Assembly (NCBI GenBank): GCA_001770725.1
Contig: MERU01000008.1
Span: 122,026-186,025, forward strand
Direction of reading: 5' to 3'
Length of the DNA: 64,000 nt
From: Burkholderiales bacterium RIFCSPHIGHO2_01_FULL_63_240
Lineage (GTDB): Bacteria > Pseudomonadota > Gammaproteobacteria > Burkholderiales > Burkholderiaceae_C
A program made the position numbers and the translations under genes. Of the stretch, positions 55,226 through 64,000 are shown piece by piece; position 1 is the first letter of the stretch, and every line of letters begins with the position of its first letter. The notes beneath the pieces were generated by a model, which had not been told where the DNA came from, made no database searches, and worked only from the letters and a program-made list of their open reading frames with translations.

Positions 55226-56206
55226 GTGTTCAAGGCCATCCTCATCGAGAAGGACGAGCAGGGCTACCGCGCCGTGCTCAAGGACGTCGACGACGCCCAG
55301 CTGCCAGAGGGCAACGTCACCGTGAAGGTGGCCGCCTCGACGCTGAACTACAAGGACGCCCTGGCCATCACCGGCAAGTCGCCCGTGGTGCGCAAGTTCC
55401 CGATGGTGCCGGGCATCGACCTGGCGGGCACGGTCGAGGCCAGCAGCCACCCGGACTGGCAGCCCGGCGACCGCGTGGTGCTCAATGGCTGGGGCGTGGG
55501 CGAGACCCACTGGGGCGGGCTGGCCGAGCGCGCGCGCCTGAATGGCGACTGGCTGGTGCCCTTGCCCCCGGCCTTCACGCCCGAGCAGGCCATGGCCATC
55601 GGCACGGCCGGCTACACCGCCATGCTGTGCGTGCTGGCGCTGGAGCGCCACGGCGTGCAGCCAGGGCATGGCGAGATCGTCGTCACCGGTGCGGCCGGTG
55701 GCGTGGGCAGCGTGGCCGTGGCCCTGCTGGCCAAGCTGGGCTACACCGTGGCCGCCGTCACGGGCCGCCCGGCCGAAGCCGACTACCTGAAGTCCCTGGG
55801 CGCGGCCACCGTGCTCGAGCGCGGCGAATTCAACCAGCCTGGCAAACCGCTGGCCAAGGAGCGCTGGGCCGGCGCGGTCGACACGGTTGGCAGCCACACC
55901 CTGGCCAACGTCTGTGCGCAGACGAAGTACGGCGGCGTGGTCACGGCCTGCGGCCTGGCCGGTGGCATGGACTTCCCGGCCTCGGTGGCGCCGTTCATCC
56001 TGCGCGGCGTGACGCTGGCCGGCATCGACAGCGTCATGCGCCCTCGGCCTGACCGCATCGAAGCCTGGCGCCGACTCGCCACCGACCTCGACCTGGCCAA
56101 GCTGGGCCTGATCACCCGTGACATCACCCTCGCCGAAGCGATTCCTGCAGCGCAGCAATTGCTGGACGGGCAGGTGCGGGGCCGGGTGGTGGTGCGCGTG
56201 TCCTGA
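55226..56206 (+). CDS. acuI: Acrylyl-CoA reductase AcuI/YhdH-type quinone oxidoreductase
   Basis: 326 residues from a GTG at 55226 with CAGGAG seven bases upstream ([16 protein letters not shown]). MDR-family NADPH oxidoreductase. The Rossmann motif is [20 protein letters not shown], and [33 protein letters not shown] is the AcuI/YhdH substrate-domain signature. AcuI reduces acryloyl-CoA to propionyl-CoA and also acts on other electrophilic acrylates. It stands as a single gene. Confidence 0.9.
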   Translation: MFKAILIEKDEQGYRAVLKDVDDAQLPEGNVTVKVAASTLNYKDALAITGKSPVVRKFPMVPGIDLAGTVEASSHPDWQPGDRVVLNGWGVGETHWGGLAERARLNGDWLVPLPPAFTPEQAMAIGTAGYTAMLCVLALERHGVQPGHGEIVVTGAAGGVGSVAVALLAKLGYTVAAVTGRPAEADYLKSLGAATVLERGEFNQPGKPLAKERWAGAVDTVGSHTLANVCAQTKYGGVVTACGLAGGMDFPASVAPFILRGVTLAGIDSVMRPRPDRIEAWRRLATDLDLAKLGLITRDITLAEAIPAAQQLLDGQVRGRVVVRVS

Positions 56207-56336
56207 GGTAACGGACGTCTCAGGCTGCTGCCTGCGGGTGTGACGGGGCCCTCCTGCCGCGACAATCCGCTCCAACAAGCCCACTGGCTGGCCCGCGATG
56301 AACGCGAGCCGGGTGGGCGGCATCACAGGAGGAGCA

Positions 56337-57383
56337 ATGCAACCCACCCGCCGATGGGCCCTCGTGGCCATCCCGGCCTGTCTGTTGAGCGCCTGCGGTG
56401 GCGGCGGTGGCGGTGACACGCCGGACGCGGCCACGGGGCAAGACCCGGATCGCCTGCGTGGCGGCACCCATGGCAACCTGTCCAATGCCAGCTTGGGCGT
56501 GGGCGCCTCGCTCAATGGCGCCATCCCCTTTCCGGCCGACAACCCCTGGAACACCGACATCAGCGGTGCCGAGGTGGATCCCAACTCCGCCAACCTGATC
56601 GCCAGCATCGGCGCCGACAAGGGGCTGTACCGCGACTTCGGCTCGGGCACCTGGGACGGCGCACCCATCGGCATCCCCTACCTGGTGGTCAGCGGGACGC
56701 AGGCCAGGGTCACCATCGAATACAAGGCTTATGGTGACGAAAGCGATGCGGGGCCATTTCCGATTCCGCTGACCGCCCCCATCGAAGGCGCGCCCAACAC
56801 CGGTGGCGATCGCCACGTGCTGGTCATCGACAAGGACAACAACCGGCTCTATGAAATCGGGCGGGCTTTCCCCCAGAGCAACCGCTGGTGGGCCGACGCA
56901 GGCGCCGTTTTCCACCTCGACAGCAACAACGTTCGCCCCACGGTTCAGACCGGCTGGACCAGCGCCGACGCTGCCGGCCTGCCCATTTTCCCCGGGCTGG
57001 TTCGCTACGACGAGGCCTCGAAAGGTGCGGGCGGCATCCGCCATGCGCTGCGTTTTACCGCCGCGCGCACGCGCAAGGCTTTCGTGCCACCAGCCACGCA
57101 TTACGCATCGTCCAACACCGACGCCAACTTGCCACCGATGGGCATGCGGGTGCGCCTGAAATCGGGCTTCGTGATCCCGTCGACGTTCAGCAACGAGGCC
57201 AAGGCCATCCTGACCGCGCTCAAGACCCATGGCATGTTCCTGGCCGACAACGGCTCGGACTGGTTCATGAGTGGCGCACCAGACCCCCGCTGGGACAACG
57301 ACCGCCTTCGCGCTGAGCTGGCGTCGGTGAAGGGGCGTGACCTGGAGGTGGTGAAGATGACCGGGATGGTCACCCAGGTCTGA
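56337..57383 (+). CDS. Lipoprotein of unknown function
   Basis: 348 residues from the ATG at 56337, four bases after AGGAGGAG. The lipobox LLSAC gives lipidated Cys20, followed by a Gly-rich linker (GGGGGGD). The mature part has no recognised domain; WNTDISGAEVDPNSANLIASIG and DRHVLVIDKDNNRLYEIGRAFPQSNRWWADAGAVFHLDSN look like a secreted beta-rich protein. Proteins of this type occur scattered in proteobacteria and actinobacteria without assigned function. Confidence 0.75.
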   Translation: MQPTRRWALVAIPACLLSACGGGGGGDTPDAATGQDPDRLRGGTHGNLSNASLGVGASLNGAIPFPADNPWNTDISGAEVDPNSANLIASIGADKGLYRDFGSGTWDGAPIGIPYLVVSGTQARVTIEYKAYGDESDAGPFPIPLTAPIEGAPNTGGDRHVLVIDKDNNRLYEIGRAFPQSNRWWADAGAVFHLDSNNVRPTVQTGWTSADAAGLPIFPGLVRYDEASKGAGGIRHALRFTAARTRKAFVPPATHYASSNTDANLPPMGMRVRLKSGFVIPSTFSNEAKAILTALKTHGMFLADNGSDWFMSGAPDPRWDNDRLRAELASVKGRDLEVVKMTGMVTQV

Positions 57384-57443
57384 AAACCGCGCGTTTGAGG
57401 TGCCTGACTCAGGCGCCGGCTCCAGACGACGGTTTGGAAGGGC

Positions 57444-57474
57444 CCCACCCGGCCGGTGACCGGCGCTGGGTGGG
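57444..57474. terminator. Large hairpin between convergent genes
   Basis: CCCACCC and GGGTGGG flank an inner palindrome GCCGG-TGA-CCGGC. It lies between the lipoprotein gene and the convergent small gene at 57513. There is no T-run. Confidence 0.4.
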
Positions 57475-57512
57475 AAGTCCTGCCGACTGAGCGCCGGGCA
57501 GGATGTGAAAAC

Positions 57513-57746
57513 TCAGTGGCCGACGCCGTGGTAGGCGCGGCGCAGGTTGGCCACGGCCGCACGGCGGCGGGCGCGGTGGCTGAGCACGCTGCTGCGCAGC
57601 AGCACCGTGCAGGCGGCCAGGGCGAGCACACCATGCAGGTTGTGTCCCTGGACCATCAGCGCCAGGCCGGCAACGCCCGCGATGGCGCATGCCACCGAAG
57701 TGGCCTGGCGGCTGCGTTGCCAGATGGATGTCGTTGACAGGCTCAT
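57513..57746 (-). CDS. Small membrane protein
   Basis: 77 residues from the ATG at 57746, with GGAGG four bases upstream. One or two membrane segments (ATSVACAIAGVAGLALMVQG, GVLALAACTVLL) and a basic C-terminus (HRARRRAAVANLRRAYHGVGH). No recognised family; the strong ribosome-binding site makes it credible. Confidence 0.6.
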   Translation of the reverse strand: MSLSTTSIWQRSRQATSVACAIAGVAGLALMVQGHNLHGVLALAACTVLLRSSVLSHRARRRAAVANLRRAYHGVGH

Positions 57747-58049
57747 GTTGCCTCCGTTGTTTGTTCCGGTGGCACTTCGTGAACTGCCACACGGCATTTG
57801 TACGGGTCTTTGTCAACCCACGCAAGTTGGGGGTGTCCCGATCACGGGTGAACACCAGTGCTTTGAGCGGACCAAATCGCGACAAGTGGTGCCGCTCACG
57901 TGGTGCGAGGCGCACATGCGGCCAGCACCTGGATGACCTTGCGCAAACTCGCCGCCATCGCAACTCCCCAGGGAAACCCCTGCGCTATAGTCGATTTGGC
58001 GTGGTGCGCCGGCCCTGCCGGGCGGCGAAACAGGGAAGGACTTTCTCGC
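57747..58049. other. Divergent intergenic region
   Basis: 303 bases between the small membrane protein and the exporter operon. TATAGT at 57986-57991 is a good -10-like hexamer 59 bases before the HlyD-type start, but no matching -35 is seen. The region is lower in GC near 57760-57900. Frames that cross it have no ribosome-binding site. Confidence 0.5.
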
Positions 58050-59120
58050 ATGGGCATCAACTGGAAGCGCGTCGGTGGCGTGGCGGCCCTGGCGCTGGCT
58101 TTGCTGAGCGCCTACACCGCCTGGCAACGCTGGAGGCCGGCCGATGTGAGCGAAGGCTTTGTGCGCGGCAACGGCCGCATCGAAGCCACCGAGATCGATG
58201 TCGCAGCCCGCATCGGCGGACGGCTGCGCGAGGTGCTGGTCCAGGAAGGCGAGTTCGTGCGGGCCGGGCAGGTGCTGGCGAACATCCAGGTCGACACCCT
58301 GGAAGCCCAGCGGGACGAAGCCCGCGCGCAGCGCACCCAGGCGCTCAACGCCGTGACCACGGCCAAGGCCCAGATCGCCGCCCGCCAGAGCGACCGCGAG
58401 GCCATGCAGGCCGCGGTGGCTCAGCGCGTCAGCGAGCGCGATGCGGCGCGCAGCAAGCTCACGCGGTCGGAAGCCCTCGCGGCCCAGGGCATGTGGCCGA
58501 GGCAGGACCTCGACAACGACCGCGCCAAGGTGCTGGGTGCCGAAGCGGCGGTGGCCGCGGCGCAGGCCCAGGTGCGGGCCGCCCAGGCGGCCATCGATGC
58601 GGCGCGCGCCCAGGAGGCGGGTTCGGTGGCCGCGGTCAAGGCCATCGAGGCCACCCTGGCACGCATCGAGTCCGACATCGCCGACAGCGCCCTGAAGGCC
58701 CCGCGCGACAGCCGCGTGCAGTACCGCGTGGCCAACGTGGGCGAGGTGGTTGCAGCCGGCGGCAAGGTGCTCAACCTGGTCGACCTCAGCGATGTGTACA
58801 TGACCTTCTTCCTGCCTTCCGCGGTGGCGGGCCGCGTGGCCATCGGCAGCGAAGCCCGCATCGTGCTGGACGCGGCGCCGCAGTTCGTCATCCCCGCGAA
58901 GATCTCCTTCGTGTCGGCCACGGCGCAGTTCACGCCCAAGACGGTCGAGACCGCCAGCGAGCGCGAAAAGCTGATGTTCCGCGTGCGCGCGCAGATCGAT
59001 CGAGGTCTGCTGCTCAAGCACCTGACGCAGGTCAAGACCGGGCTGCCAGGCGTGGTCTGGCTGCGCAGCGACCCCGCTCGCGAGTGGCCCGAGTCGCTGG
59101 CGGTGAAACTGCCGGAGTGA
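58050..59120 (+). CDS. HlyD-family periplasmic adaptor of an ABC exporter
   Basis: 356 residues from the ATG at 58050, after AGGGAAGGA. N-terminal membrane anchor (about 6-26), then the barrel-sandwich hybrid start [40 protein letters not shown] long coiled coil with Ala/Gln/Arg heptads (about 95-200) follows, then the end [37 protein letters not shown]. It resembles YhiI, the adaptor beside RbbA/YhhJ in E. coli. Confidence 0.9.
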   Translation: MGINWKRVGGVAALALALLSAYTAWQRWRPADVSEGFVRGNGRIEATEIDVAARIGGRLREVLVQEGEFVRAGQVLANIQVDTLEAQRDEARAQRTQALNAVTTAKAQIAARQSDREAMQAAVAQRVSERDAARSKLTRSEALAAQGMWPRQDLDNDRAKVLGAEAAVAAAQAQVRAAQAAIDAARAQEAGSVAAVKAIEATLARIESDIADSALKAPRDSRVQYRVANVGEVVAAGGKVLNLVDLSDVYMTFFLPSAVAGRVAIGSEARIVLDAAPQFVIPAKISFVSATAQFTPKTVETASEREKLMFRVRAQIDRGLLLKHLTQVKTGLPGVVWLRSDPAREWPESLAVKLPE

Positions 59121-59124
59121 GGGC

Positions 59125-61920
59125 GTGGCAGCGCTCGCCCCCGTGGCCCGCCTGCAGGGCGTGAGCCTGCGTCACGGCGAAACGCGGGCACTCGACGATG
59201 TCTGGCTCGACCTGCCGGCGGGTTGCATGGTCGGGCTGATCGGGCCGGACGGGGTCGGCAAGTCCAGCCTGCTGTCGCTGGTGGCTGGCGCGAGGGCCTT
59301 GCAGCAAGGGCACATCGAGGTGCTGGGCGGCGACATCGCCTCGGCGCGCCACCGCGACCGCGTCTGCCCGCGCATCGCCTACATGCCGCAGGGCCTGGGC
59401 AAGAACCTGTACCCCACGCTGTCGGTGGAGGAGAACCTGCAGTTCTTCGCGCGCCTGTTCGGCCACGGGCCCTCGGAGCGCCGCCGCCGCATCGACGACC
59501 TGACGCGGCGCACGGGCCTGGCGCCCTTCCTCGGTCGGCCGGCCGGCAAGCTCTCGGGCGGCATGAAGCAAAAGCTCGGCCTTTGCTGCGCGCTCATCCA
59601 CGACCCCGAGCTGCTGATCCTCGACGAGCCGACCACGGGCGTGGACCCGCTGGCGCGCGCCCAGTTCTGGGACCTGATCAACGACATCCGCCAGGGCCAG
59701 AGCGGCATGAGCGTGCTGGTGGCCACGGCCTACATGGACGAGGCCCAGCGCTTTGACTGGATCGTCACGATGGACGCGGGGCGGGTGCTGGCCACCGGCA
59801 CGCCGGCCGAGCTGCTGGCGCGCACGGGCAGCGACTCGCTGGAAGCGGCTTTCATCCGGTTGCTGCCTGCGGCCCGGCGCGAAGGCCACGAGCCGCTGGT
59901 CATCCCGCCCCTGACCGTGGGGGATGACGACGTTGCCATCGAAGCCCGGGACCTGACGATGCGCTTTGGCGATTTCGTGGCGGTGGACCACGTCAGCCTG
60001 CGCATCCGCCGTGGCGAGATCTTCGGTTTCCTGGGCTCGAACGGCTGCGGCAAGTCCACGACGATGAAGATGCTGACCGGGCTGCTGCAGGCCAGCGAAG
60101 GCCAGGCCTGGTTGTTCGGTCGCGAGGTCGACCCCCGGGACCTCGCCACGCGCCGCCGCGTGGGCTACATGTCGCAGTCCTTTTCGTTGTACGGCGAGCT
60201 GACGGTGCAGCAGAACCTGGTGCTGCACGCGCGGCTGTTCCACGTGCCCGAGGCGCAGATCGCGTCGCGTGTGGACGAGATGGTGGCGCGCTTCGGCCTG
60301 GGCGAGGTGCGCGCGAGCCTGCCCGAGGGCCTGCCGCTGGGCATGCGCCAACGCCTGTCGCTGGCGGTGGCCATGGTGCACAAGCCCGAGCTGCTGATCC
60401 TCGACGAGCCGACCTCGGGCGTGGACCCGGTGGCCCGTGACGCCTTCTGGCGCCTGCTGGTGACGCTGTCGCGGCGCGATGGGGTCACCATCTTCATCTC
60501 CACGCACTTCATGAACGAGGCCGAGCGCTGCGACCGCATGTCGATGATGCACGCCGGCCGGGTGCTCGACAGCGACGCGCCCGCGGCGCTGGTGGCCAAG
60601 CGCGGTGCGGCGAACCTGGAAGAGGCCTTCATCGGTTACCTGGTGCAAGCTGGCGGTGGGGCGGACAAGGCGTTGCCGCGGGCCTCGGTGCCATCGACGC
60701 CATCGGTGTCACCGGCCGCGCAGGTGGCCCAGGGGGTGCAAGGCGCCGCGCCAACCGACCGGGGCACCGCCGCCGCCCACCGCCGTCCTCCCCGCTTCAG
60801 CCTGCAGCGCCTGCTGAGCTACAGCTGGCGCGAGTCGCTGGAGCTGCGCCGCGACCCGGTGCGCGCCACGCTGGCCCTGGCCGGCACGCTGATCCTGATG
60901 TTCGTGATCGGCTTTGGCGTCAACATGGACGTGCAGACGCTGCGCTTTGCCGTGCTCGATGGCGACCAGACCGCGCTGAGCCGCCAGTACGTGCTCAACC
61001 TCTCGGGCTCTCGCTACTTCGACGAGGCGAGCCCGATCACCGATGGCGCCGACCTCGACCGCCGCATGCGCAATGGCGAGCTGGCGCTGGCGCTGGAGAT
61101 CCCGCCTGGTTTCGCACGCGATGTGGCGCGCGGCAAGCCGGTGGAGCTCGGTGCCTGGGTCGATGGCGCCATGCCTTCGCGCGCCGAGACGGCATCGGGC
61201 TACGTGCAGGGCATGCACCAGCTCTGGCTGGCCGAGCGCGCCGTGGAACTGGGCCAGCGCGCGGCCTCCGTCACACCCGCGCAGGTCGAGACGCGCTTTC
61301 GCTACAACCCCGATGTGCAGAGCCTGCCGGCCATGGTGCCGGCCGTCATCCCCCTGCTGCTGATGATGATCCCTGCCATGCTGGGGGCGCTGGCCGTGGT
61401 GCGCGAAAAGGAACTCGGCTCGATCATCAACCTGTACGTCACGCCGGTCACGCGCACGGAGTTCCTGCTGGGCAAGCAGCTGCCCTACATCGGGCTGGCC
61501 ATGGTGAACTTCCTGATGATGGTGGGGCTGGCCGTGACGGCGTTCGGCGTGCCCATCACCGGCAGCCTGGCCATGTTGCTGCTGTCGGGCTTGCTGTACG
61601 TGGTCTGCGCCACCGGCATCGGCTTGCTGGCTTCGAGCTTCACGCGCAGCCAGGTGGCCGCGCTGTTCCTGGCCATGATCGGCACCATGATCCCGGCGGC
61701 GCAGTACTCGGGCATGACCGACCCGGTCAGCTCGCTCGAAGGCGGCGCCCGCGTCGTCGGCATGGCCTACCCGACCAGCCACTTCATCGACATCAGCCGG
61801 GGCGTGTTCAACAAGGCGCTGACGTTCGGCGAGATGTCGGGCTCGCTGTGGCCCCTGGCGGTGGCGGTGCCGGTGATCCTGCTGCTGGCCATCGCGCTGC
61901 TCAGGAAGCAGGAGCGCTGA
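59125..61920 (+). CDS. RbbA-like fused ABC transporter (two ATPase domains and ABC-2 permease)
   Basis: 931 residues from a GTG four bases after the HlyD stop. First ATPase: Walker [10 protein letters not shown] (from 40), signature LSGGMKQ (143), Walker [14 protein letters not shown]. Second ATPase: Walker [10 protein letters not shown] (from 304), Walker [14 protein letters not shown], but the signature is LPLGMRQ (403) instead of LSGGQ-type; RbbA has a similar change. Residues about 560-931 form an ABC-2 permease (one segment, a large periplasmic loop, then five segments). Likely exports a toxic compound or an envelope component. Confidence 0.9.
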   Translation: MAALAPVARLQGVSLRHGETRALDDVWLDLPAGCMVGLIGPDGVGKSSLLSLVAGARALQQGHIEVLGGDIASARHRDRVCPRIAYMPQGLGKNLYPTLSVEENLQFFARLFGHGPSERRRRIDDLTRRTGLAPFLGRPAGKLSGGMKQKLGLCCALIHDPELLILDEPTTGVDPLARAQFWDLINDIRQGQSGMSVLVATAYMDEAQRFDWIVTMDAGRVLATGTPAELLARTGSDSLEAAFIRLLPAARREGHEPLVIPPLTVGDDDVAIEARDLTMRFGDFVAVDHVSLRIRRGEIFGFLGSNGCGKSTTMKMLTGLLQASEGQAWLFGREVDPRDLATRRRVGYMSQSFSLYGELTVQQNLVLHARLFHVPEAQIASRVDEMVARFGLGEVRASLPEGLPLGMRQRLSLAVAMVHKPELLILDEPTSGVDPVARDAFWRLLVTLSRRDGVTIFISTHFMNEAERCDRMSMMHAGRVLDSDAPAALVAKRGAANLEEAFIGYLVQAGGGADKALPRASVPSTPSVSPAAQVAQGVQGAAPTDRGTAAAHRRPPRFSLQRLLSYSWRESLELRRDPVRATLALAGTLILMFVIGFGVNMDVQTLRFAVLDGDQTALSRQYVLNLSGSRYFDEASPITDGADLDRRMRNGELALALEIPPGFARDVARGKPVELGAWVDGAMPSRAETASGYVQGMHQLWLAERAVELGQRAASVTPAQVETRFRYNPDVQSLPAMVPAVIPLLLMMIPAMLGALAVVREKELGSIINLYVTPVTRTEFLLGKQLPYIGLAMVNFLMMVGLAVTAFGVPITGSLAMLLLSGLLYVVCATGIGLLASSFTRSQVAALFLAMIGTMIPAAQYSGMTDPVSSLEGGARVVGMAYPTSHFIDISRGVFNKALTFGEMSGSLWPLAVAVPVILLLAIALLRKQER

Positions 61921-61921
61921 C

Positions 61922-63049
61922 ATGGCACGCGCGCTGTTCAACATCTACCACCTGGGCATCAAGGAGCTCTGGGGCCTGTGGCGCGACCCGGCCATGCTGG
62001 TGCTCATCGTCTTCATGTTCGGCTTCTCGGTGTACTCCGGCTCCAAGGCCATCCCGGAGACGCTCAACCGCGCACCGATCGCCATCGTCGACGAAGACGC
62101 TTCGCCGCTGTCGCTGCGCATCGCCTCGGCCTTTTACCCGCCACAGTTCGTGGGCCCCAGCATGATCACGCTGTCCGAAGTCGATGAGGGCATGGATGCG
62201 GGCATCTACACCTTCGCGCTGGTGATCCCGCAGGGCTTCCAACGCGACGTGCTGGCGGGCAAGTCGCCCACCGTGCAGCTCAACGTCGACGCCACGCGCA
62301 TGACCCAGGCCTTCAGCGGCAGCGGCGCGGTGCAGCAGATTGTGCTGGGCGAGGTCAACGCCTTTGTTCAGCGTCACCAGGGCAGCGCCAGCGCGCCGGT
62401 GTCGCTGGCCATGCGCATGCGCTTCAACCCCTCGTTGAGCCAGGGCTGGTTTGGCGCGCTCACCGAACTGGTCAACCACATCACGATGGTCTCCATCCTG
62501 TTGTGCGGGGCGGCGCTGATCCGAGAGCGCGAGCACGGCACGATCGAGCACCTGCTGGCCATGCCGGTCACGCCCACCGAGATCATGCTCTCGAAGGTCT
62601 GGTCGATGGGGTTGGTGGTGCTGGTGGCGACGGCCCTGTCGCTGCGCCTGGTGGTGCAGGCCCTGCTGGACATCCCGGTGCAGGGCTCGGTCGGGCTGTT
62701 CCTGTTCACCACAGGGCTGATGCTGTTCGCCACCACGGCCATGGGCATTTTCCTGGCCACCATGGCGCGTTCGATGCCGCAGTTCGCGCTGCTGCTGATC
62801 CTGATCCTGCTGCCGCTGGAGATGCTCTCGGGCGGTCGCACGCCGCTGGAGAGCATGCCGCTGGCGCTGCAGTACCTGATGCGTGGCGCGCCGACCACGC
62901 AGTACAACCTGGCCTCTCAAGCGGTGCTGTTTCGCGGGGCGGGCATCGAGGTGATCTGGCCCAACCTGCTGGCACTGACGGTGATCGGCGCCGTGTTCTT
63001 CGGTGTGGCCCTCAGGCGCTTTCGCAAGACGCTGCAGCAGATGGCCTGA
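61922..63049 (+). CDS. ABC-2 permease (YhhJ-like)
   Basis: 375 residues. One N-terminal membrane segment, a periplasmic loop (about 50-180), then five segments, and the ABC-2 signature EREHGTIEHLLAMPVTPTEIMLSKVWSMGLV. It pairs with the fused protein upstream (one base between the genes) to make the HlyD/RbbA/YhhJ-type exporter. Confidence 0.9.
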   Translation: MARALFNIYHLGIKELWGLWRDPAMLVLIVFMFGFSVYSGSKAIPETLNRAPIAIVDEDASPLSLRIASAFYPPQFVGPSMITLSEVDEGMDAGIYTFALVIPQGFQRDVLAGKSPTVQLNVDATRMTQAFSGSGAVQQIVLGEVNAFVQRHQGSASAPVSLAMRMRFNPSLSQGWFGALTELVNHITMVSILLCGAALIREREHGTIEHLLAMPVTPTEIMLSKVWSMGLVVLVATALSLRLVVQALLDIPVQGSVGLFLFTTGLMLFATTAMGIFLATMARSMPQFALLLILILLPLEMLSGGRTPLESMPLALQYLMRGAPTTQYNLASQAVLFRGAGIEVIWPNLLALTVIGAVFFGVALRRFRKTLQQMA

Positions 63050-63253
63050 GCCAGGCTCGATCCTGCTTGCCGGCCTGCGGCAAGCCATGGATGCGTTGGC
63101 CGGGGACGTGGACGCGACAGTCGCCACGCGTCACGGGGGAAATCTCCCCCGATGAGCCCGCGGTTCATGTGGATTTCACATGCTGAACCATAATCGTTCC
63201 CATTTCGGGTGACATCTCGGTCCGCGACATGTCGGACGTCACCTTCATGCCGC

Positions 63254-63655
63254 ATGGAAGTCGAGGTTGTTTTGGCGGGTCAGGACATGTCGTGGACGGA
63301 CGGTGCCGGTGGTGCCCCCGTGGATGCAAGGGGCGCGAACCGGGTCAATGCACACTGGCGCGCCCGGGTGCTGATTTCATCGGAAACCTTCATCGAAGGG
63401 CGCACGGTCAACGTCTCCGAGGGCGGGGTCAGTTTGCTGCTGGACCGACGGTTTCCGGATGGCACCTTGCTCACGGTGGCACTCGCCGTGCCCGACCCCA
63501 TCGACCGCACCCGCCTGCAAGGGGTCACCGCGCAGGCCAAGGTCGTCTTCAACGTGGCCTCGGGCGACCTCTTTCGCCTGGGCCTGCACTTCACCCAGGT
63601 GCCCGATGACGGCCGCCAGGCCATCCGCCGCTGGGTGCACCTCCTGATGGCCTGA
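63254..63655 (+). CDS. PilZ-domain c-di-GMP-binding protein
   Basis: 133 residues if it starts at 63254; an ATG at 63287 (MSWTDGAG) and a GTG at 63209 are alternatives, as no good ribosome-binding site decides. RVNAHWRARV gives the Arg pair and NVSEGGVSLLL the [DN]xSxxG motif that bind c-di-GMP. The gene faces flhC convergently and may link c-di-GMP (the PAS-GGDEF-EAL protein in the same window) to motility. Confidence 0.75.
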   Translation: MEVEVVLAGQDMSWTDGAGGAPVDARGANRVNAHWRARVLISSETFIEGRTVNVSEGGVSLLLDRRFPDGTLLTVALAVPDPIDRTRLQGVTAQAKVVFNVASGDLFRLGLHFTQVPDDGRQAIRRWVHLLMA

Positions 63656-63687
63656 GCCCTGAGCCCTGATCCCTTCGCGCAGAGCCC

Positions 63688-63726
63688 AAAAAAAGCGGGC
63701 CCGACGCCGAAGCGAAGGGCCCGTGC
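63688..63726 (-). terminator. Intrinsic terminator downstream of flhC
   Basis: On the minus strand ACGGGCCC (with GC before it), a loop of about 14 bases, GGGCCCGC, then seven T. It follows the flhC stop by about 80 bases. Confidence 0.8.
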
Positions 63727-63807
63727 AAGCACCTGAGACAACGGTGCTACCAGGAGGAGACCTGCATGAAAACGGTGGGTTCGGTGCGATGGATTCGGTG
63801 ATTCAGC

Positions 63808-64000
63808 TCAGTGCAGCTGCAGCGAGCCGGCGGCCTTGCCCTTGCCGGCGCGTGCCGGGGGGTTGCACAGGCCGCAGGTGAAGTGGCGGGCGATTTCGTG
63901 GGGATGGGTGACGAAGTGGCCACCGCACTTGTTGCACTTGGTCATGGTCAGCATGCCGTTGTCGATGAACTTGACCAGGCGCCAGGCGCGGGTGACCGAC
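63808..64000 (-). CDS. flhC: Flagellar master regulator subunit FlhC, C-terminal part
   Basis: The last 63 residues of a minus-strand gene that continues beyond the window. It ends SVTRAWRLVKFIDNGMLTMT, then CNKCGGHFVTHPHEIARHFTCGLCNPPARAGKGK, a close match to the C-terminus of FlhC including the four zinc-binding cysteines (two CxxC). FlhC with FlhD activates flagellar class II promoters. It is too short to be seen as a long frame but is clear from the cysteine pattern. Confidence 0.9.
   Translation of the reverse strand, partial: SVTRAWRLVKFIDNGMLTMTKCNKCGGHFVTHPHEIARHFTCGLCNPPARAGKGKAAGSLQLH

Noticed and set aside
49381..57456. GGCCCCACCCGGCCGG 16-mer at 49382 and 57441
   Set aside because: A single shared 16-mer in such GC-rich DNA is close to chance, and the contexts differ.
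57689..59164. Plus-strand Arg/Gly-rich open frame across the HlyD-type gene
   Set aside because: It is a shadow frame; the HlyD frame has the family motifs and a good ribosome-binding site.

Overview
The window is a high-GC chromosomal segment, most likely from a betaproteobacterium of the order Burkholderiales. The reasons are the very GC-rich codon usage throughout, the C-terminus of FlhC at the right edge (a regulator confined mainly to beta- and gammaproteobacteria), a FrmR-type formaldehyde operon, and several secreted proteins with PEP-CTERM (exosortase) tails, as in Leptothrix/Aquabacterium/Ideonella-like genera. The genus is inference. I see no rRNA, tRNA, CRISPR array, transposase or phage gene.

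Layout. 1-1971: the end of a CHAT (caspase-like) peptidase gene, overlapped by an alpha/beta-hydrolase gene. 2030-7914: a surface-protein region on the minus strand, with four PEP-CTERM (or near PEP-CTERM) proteins and a Tat-exported PhoX-type phosphatase; two small plus-strand genes sit in the middle, one encoding a Lys/Ala-rich histone-like protein. 8258-18979: a defence island with a NERD-domain helicase, hsdM, hsdS, a GIY-YIG/DUF4357 nuclease, a helically phased repeat block, a Fic protein and hsdR. 19035-20465: a TAXI-type periplasmic binding protein on the minus strand. 20580-26049: a formaldehyde-to-CO2 operon, frmR-frmA-fghA-FdhF/YdeP-like oxidoreductase-fdhD, with a recognisable FrmR operator.

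26063-27241 is an aminotransferase. 27361-33329 groups outer-membrane lipid functions: an AsmA-like protein, a BON-domain lipoprotein and an MlaE/MlaF/MlaD/PqiC-like transporter. Small stress-type proteins follow (DUF1328, CsbD), then a predicted metal-dependent hydrolase. 35604-42200 is a divergent AraC regulator facing a four-gene catabolic operon (FAD dehydrogenase, bile-acid:sodium symporter-like carrier, FMN alpha-hydroxy-acid oxidase, ThDP enzyme), reminiscent of oxidation followed by decarboxylation as in mandelate degradation.

42387-46648 is the most unusual stretch. It holds a papain-fold peptidase fused to an alpha/beta hydrolase, a peptidoglycan-binding/CHAP amidase, YjdM, and an Hcp-fold (type VI tube-like) protein with a Sec signal and a PEP-CTERM tail. 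The rest is a ferredoxin, a PAS-GGDEF-EAL protein, DUF47-Pit phosphate uptake with a Pho-box-like site, assorted housekeeping genes, a HlyD/RbbA-like/YhhJ-like ABC exporter, a PilZ protein and partial flhC.

The main candidates for something undescribed are: (1) two separate loci that pair a cysteine peptidase with an alpha/beta hydrolase; (2) the secreted Hcp-like PEP-CTERM protein beside effector-like enzymes; (3) the phased CTGAAGA block between the nuclease and Fic genes inside the type I restriction locus. Starts were chosen from ribosome-binding sites and domain boundaries. Family names come from recognition of motifs, not from searches.
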